The notes under the pieces: generated by a model | Database searches by the model: none | What the model saw: the letters and a program-made list of their open reading frames with translations, nothing else | Told to the model about the DNA's origin: nothing | Assembly: GCF_000715075.1 (NCBI RefSeq) | Contig: NC_134100.1 | Location: forward strand, 31,106,042-31,170,041 | Direction: 5' to 3' | DNA: 64,000 nucleotides | Source of the DNA: Nicotiana tabacum | Taxonomy: Eukaryota; Streptophyta; Magnoliopsida; Solanales; Solanaceae | Shown here: piece by piece, positions 42,961 to 54,592 of the stretch | Layout of the letters: each line of letters starts with the position of its first letter | How positions within the stretch are numbered: the first letter of the stretch is position 1 | Translations under genes and position numbers: made by a program

Positions 42961-44370
42961 TATATCAAGCAAAGGCGATTGTTAGTTGCAATTCAATGTT
43001 CAAACATACCCAGGAGACATGCAAGTAAGATATAAACTAGAAGACACAATGAGGGTACAGAGTCAAAGCATGCTTGCAGGAAACCAGATTTGCAGTCCGC
43101 ACAATTTTCTTGCGGCTGCAAATGATGACTTGCGGAACGCACAATTTTGTTTTAGGCCACAAAAGTCAAGTGCGTTCCACACAATTTCACTTGCGGCGGC
43201 ACCCCTGAAACGTAACAAATGCCAACTCTCTGATAACAAAGAATTGGCTGATGTGCGACCGCAACATGATTTCTACAATCCGCAAAATTAGACTTGCGGT
43301 CGCACATTGGAGTCTCAAATTAGGGACTCTCTGATGATAGTAGAAGTAATTTTCTGCATTGGCAATGGGAATTTTGTGATCCGCATATTTTACCTTGCAC
43401 CCGCAGATCCCTTCTTCACTAATGCTAACCAAAAATAAATTTTTACGGACCGTACAAATTCAGGTGCGGCCGCAAAATTCAAATATTACGAAGAGTTTAG
43501 TTATTTCATTCTAGGTTTTTCAATTTCAAGCACAATCTGACATGACAACATCATAGAAGCATGAAAATATGTTGACCTGGTCCGCATAGAGCATGTATTA
43601 GTTAAACCCTTACAGATTTACCCCCACATGGATACACAATTGAATTCTACTAACAAATGGCGTAAAAATAACTAAAAAGCTACAAATTAAACTAAAAACT
43701 AAAAAAAATATTAAGAAGGAATTTAATCATACCAAATGTGAATGAGTGTAAAGAGTGAGTGATCAAAGTTGTGTGTGTGGACAAATAGATTCACTAAGAA
43801 ATTTGAAGAGAGTACTATTTTTGTGCTTTGAGAGGGAAAAAGTGTAACAGTTTCCTCTATTCCTCTATTTATACTACTCGGTCGGCTAAGGGAAAGAAGC
43901 GCGAGTACGGCTGCACAATTTCATATGCGGTCCGGACTCTGTTACCTGGTGACCTTAACTCAGCATCTCATTTGCAGTCCATATAATTTTGTGTGCGGCT
44001 GCAGATTTCCTTTTGCGGTCACACATCGACCTTTTCTCTGACAGATTAAACTTTAGAGAATTTGCATTTTCAACCTTTAATTTGTGCGGTCCGCAAGATA
44101 ATTGTGCGGCTGCATTGCACTTTTGCTACAACAACCATAAATGTGCGGTCCGCACAATTCAACTACGACCGCACATTAGTGCTTATGCGCTATTTATTTC
44201 CTTATTTTTTCGACCACTCCTTTTTGAGTTAGATTTTATCTCGGAAGATCAAAATTCCAGCATTCCTGCAATTCGCACAATTTCGTTAGTTTTGGGAACA
44301 CAATTCAATACTTTCGGACTAAAATACAAGCTAAAAGGTGCTAATAAGCAGTCAAAATCTCTACTTATCA
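42961..44370 (-). repeat. 5' LTR and leader of the non-autonomous element
   Basis: On the minus strand it starts TGATAAGTAGAGATTTTGAC at 44370 and matches the 3' LTR for roughly the first 170 bp, then keeps only the GC-rich word theme. TATAAATAG (minus) lies at 43865-43873. A second set of 'tgcggnngca' words is at 43090-43480, downstream of the TATA box. I could not find the expected inner LTR end or primer binding site, so the LTR/leader boundary is unknown. Confidence 0.55.
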
Positions 44371-44579
44371 TGCAACCACCCTGAATTTCCATCCATTTTC
44401 CAAGAGAGCTTTCCCTCAATAGATGACCTTTTAAGGGCCAAAAGTGTATTAAAGAATAGAGTGTCAAATTGGAACAAGCATGTGTTTGGTAACATTTTTC
44501 ATAGAAAAATGCACATTCTTGCCAGATTAACTAGCATTCAAAGTTTAATGCCTACCCCTTTAGTAGGTTCCTTCATGAC
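44371..44579 (+). pseudogene. LINE linker segment between endonuclease and reverse transcriptase
   Basis: 'CNHPEFPSIFQESFPS', 'LLRAKSVLKNRVSNWNKHVF' and 'GNIFHRKMHILARLTSIQS' are the family's conserved linker. The first five bases are the tgcaa duplication; the last five (atgac, 44575-44579) are the duplication of the next insertion. Confidence 0.85.
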
Positions 44580-44720
44580 TGTTAAGATAGTTATGTACAT
44601 AATATGAATTAGTCCTAGTCCTATATAAAATAAGAGTATGATATGAAATGTATAAATAAGGTTCATTGTATTATAATTAAGCATATTATCAATAATAGAA
44701 TTTTTCCGTGCATTCTCACA
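44580..44720 (+). repeat. 5' LTR of the nested Copia element (141 bp)
   Basis: Contains 'tgtataaataaggttcattg', with a TATA-like box near 44648-44656. Confidence 0.9.
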
Positions 44721-44732
44721 TAGTATCAGAGC
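44721..44732 (+). other. Primer binding site of the nested Copia element
   Basis: 'tagtatcagagc' follows the LTR and differs from the initiator tRNA-Met complement TGGTATCAGAGC by one base. Confidence 0.8.
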
Positions 44733-45500
44733 ATTAGTAAGAAACTTATCGATGTGCATCATTCTAGTGACTTCCGGAAAGAAAGACCTCGTCGCCGTGC
44801 AATTTTTCAGCAACTTAGAAGGCTATCCGTAATCAAATCACTTATTGTTGGTGCTATGCAAAAACTAACACCACCGCAAGACTCCTCAGGCTCAGGCGAC
44901 CAAATCCCAATCAACCACACTGAAAAACACACATTCGTGTGCCCTCACGCATTGGAAAATGGAGAAATTTTTCAATGAGATCTGAGCCACGCGCCGACAC
45001 GTGAGCCCTGTTCTGGCCAGATTTTGAAAACGTTTCAGTTGATAAGTCGATTCGCCTAGTAATATCAAGCCTACCCATACCTTTTTCTTTTTATCCCGAT
45101 CACTTTGATATTCTCCGACAACTACACTGACTTTTCGGCGGCTACAATGATTTTTCCGATGAAACTTCTATTGGACAGATAACTCAGGAGGATATTCCGA
45201 GTCTTCTCATTCAAGTTTAAATCAAATTCCGGTCATTTTTATATTTTTTGGCATGAACAGTAATTTTTCCGGTGTAAGCAATCACAATGGCCAACGAGTC
45301 TCAAACCATGGCAACTGGAATAGGTCAAGCAAATCCATTTCCTTCTTACTTTTAGATTTAGTTCTTTATGTTCCCTATAGCACTTTTACTTTCATAGCCG
45401 TTAGTCACTTAGAAAAATCACTTAAATGCTCATTTTATTTCTTTAGCCTCGTTTTATACAAGAACGCAGTATAAGGCAGATCATTGGTACCGGGCGTGAA
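44733..45500 (+). pseudogene. Degraded gag region of the nested Copia element
   Basis: No complete gag is readable. Frames such as 'MHHSSDFRKERPRRRAIFQQ' are short and have no recognisable domain. The stretch is shorter than a normal Copia gag, implying deletion. Confidence 0.4.
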
Positions 45501-46330
45501 TCAAATGGACTTTATTATCTTATCCTTGCAAAATCACATGGATTCACATCTTGTCTTCCTTCAACGGCTTGCCTTGTTACTGATTCACCAGATTTATTAT
45601 ATAAATGGTTGGAACATCCCAGTTTGTCAAAACTTCAAAAAATGGTACCTAGTTTATCTCACTTGTCCACTCTAGAGTGTGAGTCATGTCAGCTCGGTAA
45701 GCATACCCGCTCCCATTTTCCTCGACGTCTTGATAATCGAGAAGAGTCACCTTTTACTTTAGTCCATTCAGATGTTTGGGGTCCTAGTCGGGTTAGTTCT
45801 ACCTTGGGATTCCACTACTTTATCAGTTTTATTGATGATTATTCCAGGTGCACTTGGATATTTTTGATGAAAAATCAATCTGAGTTGTTTTCTATTTTCC
45901 AAACCTTCCATGCTGAAATTCAAAATTAATTTGGGGTTTCTATTTGTACATTTCATAGTGATAATTCCCTAGAGTATTTATCTTGCCTATTTCAACAGTT
46001 TATGAACTCTCATGGGATTATTCATCAGACATCGTGTCCGCGCACATCCCAACAAAAATGGGGTAGCTGATAGTAAGAATAGACATCTTATTGAAACTGC
46101 TCGTACCCTACTCATACAATCTCATGTTCCGTTGCGTTTTTGGGGGGATGTAGTTCTTACATTTTGCTATCTTATTAATCGTATGCTATCTTCAACTATC
46201 CAGAATCAAGTTCCATTTTGTCATGTTTCCCCACTTACCTTTATTCTCTCTTCCACCCCGTGTCTTTGGGAGAAAGTGTTTTGTTCATAATCTTACTCCA
46301 GAAAAAGATAAGTTAACTCCTCATGCTCTT
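45501..46330 (+). pseudogene. Copia pre-integrase and integrase, nested element
   Basis: 'WLEHPSLSKLQKMVPSLSHL' and 'CESCQLGKHTRSHFP' are the pre-integrase zinc-binding end. 'LVHSDVWGPSRVSS' carries the first catalytic Asp, and 'YFISFIDDYSRCTWIFLM' follows. The second Asp lies in 'FHSDNSLEY' after a stop at about 45928, and the Glu region 'NGVADSKNRHLIETARTLL' follows in another frame. Broken by at least three lesions. Confidence 0.85.
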
Positions 46331-46870
46331 AAATGCATATTTTTTGGTTACACGAGAGTACAAAAGGGATATCGATGCTATTCTCCTAACCTCCAGTGGT
46401 ACCTTATGTCTGTTGATGTTACCTTCTTTAAAACCCAATCATACTTCACAGGTCCAGGTAATCACTCAAATATTTTTGAGGTGCTACCAATTTCATCTTT
46501 TGTAGATTCAGTCACTATCTCCCATTCATCTTCCTCTATAACCCCAGCTTCACCACCTACAGCTCCAACTCCACCATCTATAGCTCCAGTTCCACCGCCT
46601 AGTCCATTTTAACCGTCTACAGCTCTACCACTCCTGACTTATTATCACCGTCTGCGCCCAGCATCAGGCCTAGCTGATTTATGTCCTGCACCTAACCCTG
46701 CTAATACTACGGACTTGTCTCCTCTTAGTCAACCGATTGCACTCTGGAAAGGTATAGTGTCCACACTTAATCCTAATCACCATTTTGCCGGTTTAAGTTA
46801 CCATCATATGTCATTACCCCATTGTGCATTTGTATCATCTTTGTCCTCTGTTTCCATCCCTAAGTCTACA
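46331..46870 (+). pseudogene. Copia integrase C-terminal and linker region, nested element
   Basis: 'TPHALKCIFFGYTRVQKGYR', 'CYSPNLQWYLMSVDVTFFK' are the conserved integrase C-terminus (form KC.FLGY...QKGYRCY.P), followed by a Pro/Ser-rich linker with repeated 'TAPTPPSIAPVPPP'. Confidence 0.8.
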
Positions 46871-47480
46871 GGTGAGGCACTGTCTCATCCAGGGTGGCGA
46901 CATGCTATGATTTACGAGATATCTGCTTTACATATGAGTGGTACTTGGGAGCTTGTTCCTTTTCCTTTGGGTAAATCGACTGTTGATTATCGTTGGGTGT
47001 ATACAGTCAAAGTTGGTCCAGATAGCCAAGTTGATCGACTTAAGGCTCGTCTTGTTGAGGGTATACTCAGATATTTGGGCTCGATTACAGTGATACGTTC
47101 TCTCTCGTGGCTAAAAATATCATCCGTCCGCCTTTTTCTATACATGGATGATGTTCGCCATTGGCCTCTCTATCAATTGGGCATTAAGAATGTTTTTCTT
47201 TCTGGTGACCTTGAGGATAAGGTTTATATGGAGCAACCACCTTGTTTTGTTTCTCAAGGGGAGTTTAGTGGTATTGTATGTCGGTTGCGTCGGTCCCTCT
47301 ATAGTATAAAGCAGTCTCCTCGAGCCTGGTTTGGTAGGTTCAGCACGGTTATTCAAGAGTTTGGCATGACTCGTAGTGAAGCTGATCACTCTGTGTTTTA
47401 ACGGCATTCTGATTCAAATCTCAGTATTTATCTGGTGGTTTCTGTTGATGATATTGTTATTACTGGCAATGTTCAGGATG
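46871..47480 (+). pseudogene. Copia reverse transcriptase, nested element
   Basis: 'GEALSHPGWRHAMIYEISAL', 'STVDYRWVYTVKVGPDSQVD', 'LGIKNVFLSGDLEDKVYMEQ' (family form ...DVKNAFLHGDL) and 'SLYSIKQSPRAWF' keep RT order. The catalytic YVDD region reads 'VSVDDIVITG', after a stop at 47399-47401. Two catalytic aspartates survive but the frame does not. Confidence 0.85.
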
Positions 47481-48395
47481 GTATTACTAAGTTGAAGTAA
47501 CATCTTATTTAGCACTTTGCACTTTCAGACTAAGGATCTAGGTTGATTAAAGTATTTTCTAGGTATTGAGGTCGGTCAGTCTAGCTCAGGTACTGTAATC
47601 TCACAATGGAAGTATGCCTTAGACATTCTTGAGGAGACAGAAATGACAGGCTGTAGACATGTTGACACTCTTATGGATCCGAATTCTAAACTTCTAACAA
47701 GACATGAAGAGCCGCTTAGTAATCCTGCAAGATATAGGCATCTGGTTGATAAACTAAATTATCTCATAGTGACTAGACCTGACATTTCCTTTCCAGTGAG
47801 TGTGGTAAGTTAGTTCATGGATTCTCCCTATGATAGTCATTGGGATGCAGTTGTCCACATTCTTCGATATATAAAATCAGCTCCAGGCAAATGATTATTG
47901 TTTGAAGATTGAGGCCATGAGCAAATTTTTGGGTACTCAATGACTGGGCAGGATCACATTCTGATAGACATTCTACATCTGGATATTGTGTTTTAATAGG
48001 AGGTAATTTAATGACTTGGAAGAGAAATAAACAGAATGCAGTTGATCGATCTAGTGCAGAAGTAGAATATCGAGCAATGGCTGTGGAAACATGTGAGCTA
48101 GATCAAACATTTGCTTAATGAGTTGAAAGTTAGTGATGTTAGCAAGATGGAACTTGTGTGTGATAACCAAGCTGCTCTTCATATTGCATCAAATCCGGTG
48201 TTCTGTGAAAGAACTAAACACATTGAGATTGGCTATCACTTCGTCAGAGAAAAGATACTCTCAGGAGATATTGCTACAAAGTTTGTGAAGTCGAATGATC
48301 AGCTTGCAGATATTTTTACCAAGTACCTTACTGGTCCTCGTATTAGTTTCATATGTAACAAGCTCGGTACATATGATTTGTATGCACTAGCTTGA
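47481..48395 (+). pseudogene. Copia RNase H, nested element
   Basis: 'GYCVLIGGNLMTWKRNKQ', 'SSAEVEYRAMA' (RNase H Glu region), 'MELVCDNQAALHIASNPVF', 'ERTKHIEIGYHFVREKI' and 'SNDQLADIFTKYLTGPRI' follow family order and end at TAG/TGA near 48395. A frameshift lies near 48100. Confidence 0.85.
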
Positions 48396-48402
48396 TAGAG
48401 AA

Positions 48403-48543
48403 TATTAAGATAGTTATGTACATAATATGAACTACTCCTAGTCCCACATAGAATAGGAGTATTATATGTATCGCATAAATAGGGCTCATTGTATTATAAT
48501 TAAGCAGATTATCAATAATATAATTTTCTCATGCATTCTCATA
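48403..48543 (+). repeat. 3' LTR of the nested Copia element (141 bp)
   Basis: Partner of 44580-44720; the first base pair is TA instead of TG and the last TA instead of CA. Confidence 0.88.
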
Positions 48544-50594
48544 ATGACTTAGAAGCCAATCTCCAACATGAGTTCTTTGCAATCCTAAAAAATGAAGAGG
48601 ATTTCTATAAACTCAAATCTAGAATCAATTGGTTGTGTGAGAGGGATGCCAACACCTAGTTTTTCCACACAACCACTCTTAATAGAAGAAGGAGGAATAG
48701 GATTCCATGCTTGAAAGATTAAGTGGGAAACCTAATTCAGGAACCACATCATATCAAAGATACCATTCTTAGATATTTCAATAATATCTTCGCTACAAAT
48801 CACTAATTCTCCCATTGGCATACTTCATACAATGTTGATAGAACACTGGTTCTATCAAACAGTGACCAGACAACTCTGAACTCCTCTAGGTTGTCTGAAA
48901 TCAAATGTGCCATCAAGTACTTTAAACCTTTGAAAGCACTTGGGACCGATGGACTTCATCATCTCTTCTGCCATAAATACGGGACATCCTGTCTAGCTAG
49001 GTCAACAACTTCTATCAGAGGGTGTTCTTCACATCCACAATGCCCCCAAAAATGAACAAAACCTACCTGTGTCTGATTCCAAAATATCCTAATGCAACAA
49101 TGTTGAAGAACTTTATACCTATTGGTTTGTGCAACACTATGTGCAAGTTGGTCATAAAGATTATTGTGAATAGGATTAAACCATTCCTTCACAATATCAT
49201 TGGGCCCACTCGGGCTAGTTTCTTCTCTAATAGAAGAGCTACTAAGAATACTATTGTTTTCCAAGAGTACATCACTCATTTTCAGAAAATGAAAGGGAAG
49301 AATGTTAAGAATGTTATCCAAAGGAAGGAATAGTTCCCTATCAGTATCAGTAGGGAGGTCCTAGAATATCACACATGTTCTTTGTTGATGACATGACGCT
49401 ATTAACAAGAGCCAATGGGAAAAACTATGAAGCAATCTTAGCATCCCAAGAGGAGTTCAATGCAGCTTTAGGGTAGAAGGTCAATTTTCTAAAATCCAAA
49501 GTGATACTCTCTGCTAACTGTAATGATGACTAGGCAAACCTTTGTAGTTACCTACTAGGCATTAGGAAGGACATAACTTTTGGCAAAATATCTCGGCTTC
49601 CTTATCTTCCATAAAACGCTTACCACTGGTGACTTCAAATTCATCATAAATAACCTGAACTCAAAGCTTGCAGGCTGGAAAACTAAGTTCTTAAACATGG
49701 TTGGTCGTACAACACTAGCAAAATCCAGCTTGGGAAGTTTCCCCAGCCATGTGATTCAATATATTAAGCTATCATCTCACATAACCACTCAAATTAACAG
49801 AATTCAAAATAACTTTACTTGAGGCACCACCTCAGGTAAACACAAGCTCCACATGGTTATATAGGACATAGTGACTAAGCCAAAAAATAGGGGAAATCTT
49901 GATTTACTGCAAGTCCAAATGAAGAACAAGGCTAACCACACTAGCCTAGCTTAGAGAATGTACCACAATATTGACTCAATATGGGCAAGAGTGCTAATGG
50001 GCAAGTATGTAGTGGGAGACAAACTAGGGCTAAGGCCAAAACTAGGACTTGGCAATGCATGCATGATGGGTGGAGGGTATGCACAAAAGCCTCTAGGTGG
50101 GTAGTTCAAAAAGGAGATAGGGTAAATTTCCTAACAGACACCTGGATCCCAAACATGCACTCCTTACACTCCATCCTACAAGGCCCCTAGCAAGAGGCTG
50201 AAATGGCCATGAAAATTAGTTCCAAGTATTCAAATAGGGAGTGAAACTTTAGTGCAATACACTACCCCATCTCTCAAGCAATCACCACTGTTATCCAATG
50301 CACTTCATTCCCTATAGTACCGGTGTTGAGGATAAACTCATTTGAAACCTCACCAGCAATGGCCTATTTAGTGCTAAATCAGCCTACTCCTTCATTGAAT
50401 CCAACTTGGAGCATAATACTATTTAGGATAATCAATTTAGTTGGATCTGGAGGCTTAATACCCCAAATAAAATAAAAAATTTCACTTGGCTCTTGTAGCA
50501 CAACAGATTTCCCGGGGGGAAGCACCTTCATCACATTGGCCTGAATGTCAACCCCATATGCTCCTACTGTGGTACAGATGTGGAAGACATTAAT
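48544..50594 (+). pseudogene. LINE reverse transcriptase and downstream region
   Basis: It begins with the duplicated atgac, then 'DLEANLQHEFFAILKNEED' and 'LKSRINWLCERDANT'. RT motifs are 'KYFKPLKALGTDGLH', 'NFIPIGLCNTMCKLVIKIIV', 'NRIKPFLHNIIGPTRASF' and 'QEYITHFQKMKGKN'. A deletion after about 49320 removes the A-motif region. 'KYLGFLIFHKTLTTGDF', 'AGWKTKFLNMVGRTTLAKS' and 'GDRVNFLTDTWIPNMHSL' are the following linker and zf-RVT. The copy ends abruptly at the LTR at 50595. Confidence 0.85.
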
Positions 50595-53500
50595 TGTAAC
50601 GATTCGACTGGTCTGTTTGAGCTCTAGCGTGTCGCATAGAAATTTGAGGTCATGAGTATATTCACTTCAGGTATTATGACTTGTACGCATGGTCAGAATT
50701 GGAATTTCAGAAGTTCAGAGTAGATTTGGAAAGAAAATTTTTATTTCGGAAGCTTTAAATTGGAAGAATTGACCAAAGTTTGATTTTGAGTAAATGACCT
50801 CAGAATAGGGATTTGAAGGTTCCAACAGGTTCGTATGATGATTATGGACTTGGGCGTATGTCCGGATCAGGTTTTGGATAACTCAGAGCATTTCGGCTCC
50901 TATTGTGGAATTTGGTATTTTGGAAGAATCTCATAAATTTGAGTTGAAGTGCATTTCAATGTTATCGATTCCCATTTGGGTTTCCGAGTCTGGGAATAGC
51001 TCCATATGGTGATTCTGGAATTGGGAGGGCGTCCGAAAGTATATTTGGAGGTTCGTAGGCCATTTCGGGGTTATTTGGCAAAAGTCAAAAATTTGAAGGT
51101 TTTTGAGAAGTTTGACCGGGAGTGGACTTTTTGATATCGGGGTCGCATTTCGATTTCGAAAGTTGGAATAGGTCCATAATGTCAAGTGTGACCTGCATGA
51201 AAAATTTAAGGTCAATCAGACTTGATTTGATAAGTTTTGGGGTAGAATGAAGAAGTTGGAATTTCTTAGTTTCATTAGGCTTGAATTGGGGTGTGAATCA
51301 TGTTTTTAGCAAAGTTTGATGTGATTCGAGGCCTCGACTAAGTTCGTATAATGTTTTAGGACTCGTTGGTATATTTGGTTGGGGTCTAGGGGCCTCGGGT
51401 GTGTTTTGGATCATTTTGGGCTACTTTGGATGCTGATTTTCTGATGTCTGGTGTTGGTCTTCGCGTTCGCGAGGATCTTCTCGCGTTCGCGAAGAAGGAT
51501 TTGGCTTCTGGGATTTTGTTCTTTGCATTCGCAAAGAAGGAAATCTCTGCTGCGCAGGTTTGACTTCGGAGGCTCATATCTCGCAATCTATAAGGAATTT
51601 AGAGATAATCCAAAAATGAAAGTTGTAGCCCTTTGTATCTAGTTTTCTAAAAGGTTAACCATTTAGCACTTGGATTTGTGTACAAAAAGTTACGACAGAT
51701 ATACTACAGGCTGTCCGGAAAGATAAAGAAGAAATTTGTGTTGCACGGGACTGACTTTGGCAGCTTATATCTCGAAATCTATAAAGAATTGGGAGATGAC
51801 CAAAATATGAAAGTTGTAGATCTTTAGTGTCTAGTTTTCAGAAAAATAAACAATTTGTTATTTGGAGTTTTGTACAAAAAGTTAAGATCATTATACTAGA
51901 GGTTGTTTGAGAAGAGTTTGTAAATGGCTTTTGAGGATTTTGTTCATCGCGAACGCGATGGGAGGCCCCCGAATGCGAAGAAGGATTGCCTGGACAATGT
52001 GTAAGTTTGGAAAAATGGGTTTGGCTCATTTCATCTCATTTCTACCATTGGAACGACCTATGAGCGATTTTGGAACTCCATCTTCATCATCTATGTCAAG
52101 GTAAGTGATTCCCACATATTGCAAGTTAAATAATTGAATTATATATAGATTTTAACATGGAAATTCATGGAGATTAGTGGAAATTTAGGAGTTTGGTAGA
52201 AAACTATAAATTGGTATTTTTGAATTTTGACCACGAATTTGGGTGAAATTGAGAATAAATTATATATTTGAGTTCGTGATGTTATAGGTAATGTTTATCT
52301 TTGAAAATTTTCGAAATCGGGGGTGATTTTATCGACTTTTCAAGGGGAGTTGGGAATTGTTGTAAATATGTTTATAATGAGGATATGAGTATACATTTAT
52401 GGGTTTTACACAATTATTGACTAGTTTTGGAGCGTTGAGCATTAGTTTGAGTCATCGAAAGGGCTTGGGAGCCGGTTATGAAATTTCGGAGCGAGGTAAG
52501 TCTCTTTTCTAACCTTGTAAGAGGGAATTTAACCCCATAGGTGAACTAAATTAATATATGCTTCTATTTGTAGGGGTTACGTACGCACGAGGTTACGAGA
52601 GTCCGTACGTAGCTACTATTATGCTTAAGTCCGGGTAGTCTAGGACCCAAATCATGTATACTTACAATATTTGCAACCTTCTTGTTAATTTGATTGCTTA
52701 AATTACATTGTACTTGGTAAAGGAATTTTAAAAGGATAAAATTTGTTTTCTTGACTGTTAAATGAGAATTGGCATTTTCTTAAATAATTGCCCCTTAATA
52801 AATTATAGATTTGGTTGTTTGAATGTGTTTATCTTTTTGTGGAGCGGGCCGAATGCCTCGGCAGATCTAATAGATGCATCTATGGTTCGTGCCGTTTGAC
52901 CCTCAACAATGCACAATTTATATTTATATGTTGGGTCGGGTTGTACGACCTCGGCATGATTTGCGCATGATTGATTTGATTGCATTGAAATTTATACTAA
53001 ATGATATTACCTCATTGGCCTGAGATAAATTTTTAAATGATGAGAAATAAATTTGGAGATTTCTTAATTATAAAATAATTGCTTATTTACTTCATAATAT
53101 TGAGCTTACAACTGTTCTATATAACCCGTGTTTAAATTATATCACTGGCATTTTATTTATAACCCATAGTAAGTGTCAGAGTCAACCCCCTGCCACTGCT
53201 TCTTTGAGGTTAGACTAGATACTTATTGGGTATATGTGTTTACGTACTCATACTACACTTGCTGCATATTTTGTTATGCAGGCACATATATATATAATGG
53301 CCTTGTGGGCGCAGCGGCGTGGTTAATGCGGAGAATTAGGTGAGCTGCATTCCATGTTATGACCCGCAACCAGTAGTCTCCTTTAGAGTAATTATATTTT
53401 CTTTCCTGTCCAAGTTTGTATTCCGGACAGATGCTGTATTTCATTTTATTTCTTAGTTGATGCTCATGCACTTATGACACCGGGTTCTGGGGTGATTATG

Positions 53501-53634
53501 AGTTATTCAGTATTGAGATTATTAAAAACATTATTATTTACTCTAAAATTTCCATCTTCTACTAATTTATTGAAGGAAAACTATGATTTTGAAAATATTA
53601 ATATGAGACCTAAATTAAGTATTTAGTGTTGGCT
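50595..53634 (+). mobile_element. Gypsy LTR (Tekay-like family), left part, split by the next element
   Basis: Starts TGTAACGATTCGACTGGTC at 50595 after LINE sequence (left flank ttaat). The general text ('ggtcgcatttcgatttcg', 'agtgtgacctgcatgaaaaa') parallels the LTR at 53635, but it is a different subfamily. No gag or pol is seen. It is broken at 53634 by the element at 53635; its end must lie beyond the window. Whether it is a solo LTR or belongs to a full element cannot be told. Confidence 0.75.
51455..51990 (+). repeat. CGCGTTCGCG-type words in the split LTR
   Basis: 'ttcgcgttcgcgagg', 'tcgcgttcgcgaag', 'tgcattcgcaaag' and later 'tcgcgaacgcgatg' form a small cluster like the clusters in the other LTRs. 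No clear TATA box follows. Confidence 0.6.
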
Positions 53635-54331
53635 TGTAACAACCCGGCCGGTCGTTTTGTGATTTATAGCACCGTTTTCCCCATTTCTTCTTCTTTATCT
53701 GTTCCTCGGCGGTATTTCATCGTATTGTATTGGTTGATTTGGGTCCGGACTGGTTTCGGTGTGGAACGAGACACTTAGTCTCATATTTAGAAGTTTAAGT
53801 TGGAAAAGTCAATCGGATGTTAACTTATGTGTAAATAATCTCATATGAGAATTCTGATAGTTTGATTAGCTCCATTAGGTGATTTTGGACTTGAGATCAC
53901 ATCCGGAATGTGATTTGGAGGTCTATGATAGATTTAGGCTTGAATTGGCGACATTTGGAATTTGGCGATTCTTAGTCGGTAGTGGAAATTTTGATATCGG
54001 GGTCGGAATGGAATTCCAACAATTGGATAGGTCCGTAGTGTCATTTGTGACGTGCGTGCAAAATTTCAGGTCATTCAGACGAGGTTTGATAGGTTTCGGC
54101 ATCGTTTGTGGAATTCGGAAGTTTAGAAGTTTTTAGGCTTGAATCTGAGGGTGATTTAGTGTTTCAATATTGTTTTGGCTGTTCTGAAGGTTCGATTAAG
54201 TTTGAATGTTGATATATGACCTGTTGGAATGTTTGATAGCGGTCCCGAGGGCCTCGGGTTGATTTCAGATGGTTGACGGATCAAGGATGGGATTTGAGAA
54301 AATGATGAAGATTTCCTTCAGCTGTCATAAC

Positions 54332-54570
54332 TGCACCTGCGGAGTGGGGACCGCAGGTGCGAAGGCCGCAGATGTGGAGAGGGACCACAAATGCGAGATT
54401 TGGGAAGCTAAAATCGCAGGTGCAGAAGGAGGAGCGCACGTGCAAGACCGCAGGTGCGGGTATTGGACCGCAGAAGTGGTTATGGGCGGTTAAGTAAAAA
54501 CCGTAGATGCGGTTGTTTTGACCGTAGAAGCAGTCCCGCAGATGCGGGTAAAGGGCCGCAAGTGTGAGAT
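54332..54570 (+). repeat. Cluster of CCGCAGGTGCGG-type words upstream of the LTR TATA box
   Basis: 'accgcaggtgcg', 'gccgcagatgtgg', 'atcgcaggtgcag', 'accgcaggtgcggg', 'accgtagatgcgg', 'cccgcagatgcggg' recur every 20-40 bp and end 15-20 bp before TATATAAG. The partner cluster in the 3' LTR is at 62272-62490, before TATATAAG at 62503-62510. Confidence 0.85.
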
Positions 54571-54584
54571 GCCTCGGCAGAAAG

Positions 54585-54592
54585 TATATAAG
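54585..54592 (+). promoter_or_regulatory. TATA box of the plus Tekay-like 5' LTR
   Basis: TATATAAG directly follows the GC-rich word cluster; the 3' LTR has the same box at 62503-62510. Confidence 0.7.

Larger units (their letters stand above)
36317..44370 (-). mobile_element. Non-autonomous LTR retrotransposon with 'putative plant transposon protein' ORF
   Basis: The element runs from TGATGACATCC (36317) to ACTTATCA (44370), flanked by the perfect 5-bp duplication tgcaa, and interrupts the LINE cleanly. On the minus strand the order is right LTR, ORF (42960-41032), long untranslated region, polypurine tract (about 39201-39216), left LTR and an extra partial LTR. No protease, reverse transcriptase or integrase is present, so it depended on another element for movement. 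The ORF resembles the Transposase_32 / 'putative plant transposon protein' domain common in Solanaceae genomes. Confidence 0.8.
44580..48543 (+). mobile_element. Ty1/Copia element with 141-bp LTRs, nested in the LINE
   Basis: Direct 141-bp LTRs (44580-44720 and 48403-48543) are flanked by a perfect 5-bp duplication atgac (44575-44579 and 48544-48548). The 5' LTR reads TGTTAAGATAG...CTCACA; the 3' LTR has decayed ends (TATTAAG...CTCATA). A primer binding site, integrase, reverse transcriptase and RNase H follow in Copia order. Gag is short and degraded (about 44740-45480). Many stops and frameshifts make it inactive. Confidence 0.92.
35629..50594 (+). mobile_element. L1-type LINE, plus strand, split by two LTR elements and cut by a third
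   Basis: Host LINE sequence occupies 35629-36316, 44371-44579 and 48544-50594. In order it shows an endonuclease domain, a linker, reverse transcriptase and a zf-RVT segment ('NPICSYCGTDVED' at about 50550). It is interrupted by the non-autonomous LTR element (duplication tgcaa) and the Copia element (duplication atgac). The 3' end is removed or displaced by the LTR at 50595. The copy is 5' truncated inside the endonuclease start and holds many stops. Confidence 0.85.

Noticed and set aside
34746..50594. Twin-priming inversion as the sole origin of the head-to-head LINE pieces
   Set aside because: Both arms contain reverse transcriptase and downstream sequence, so they overlap too much for a single inverted insertion.
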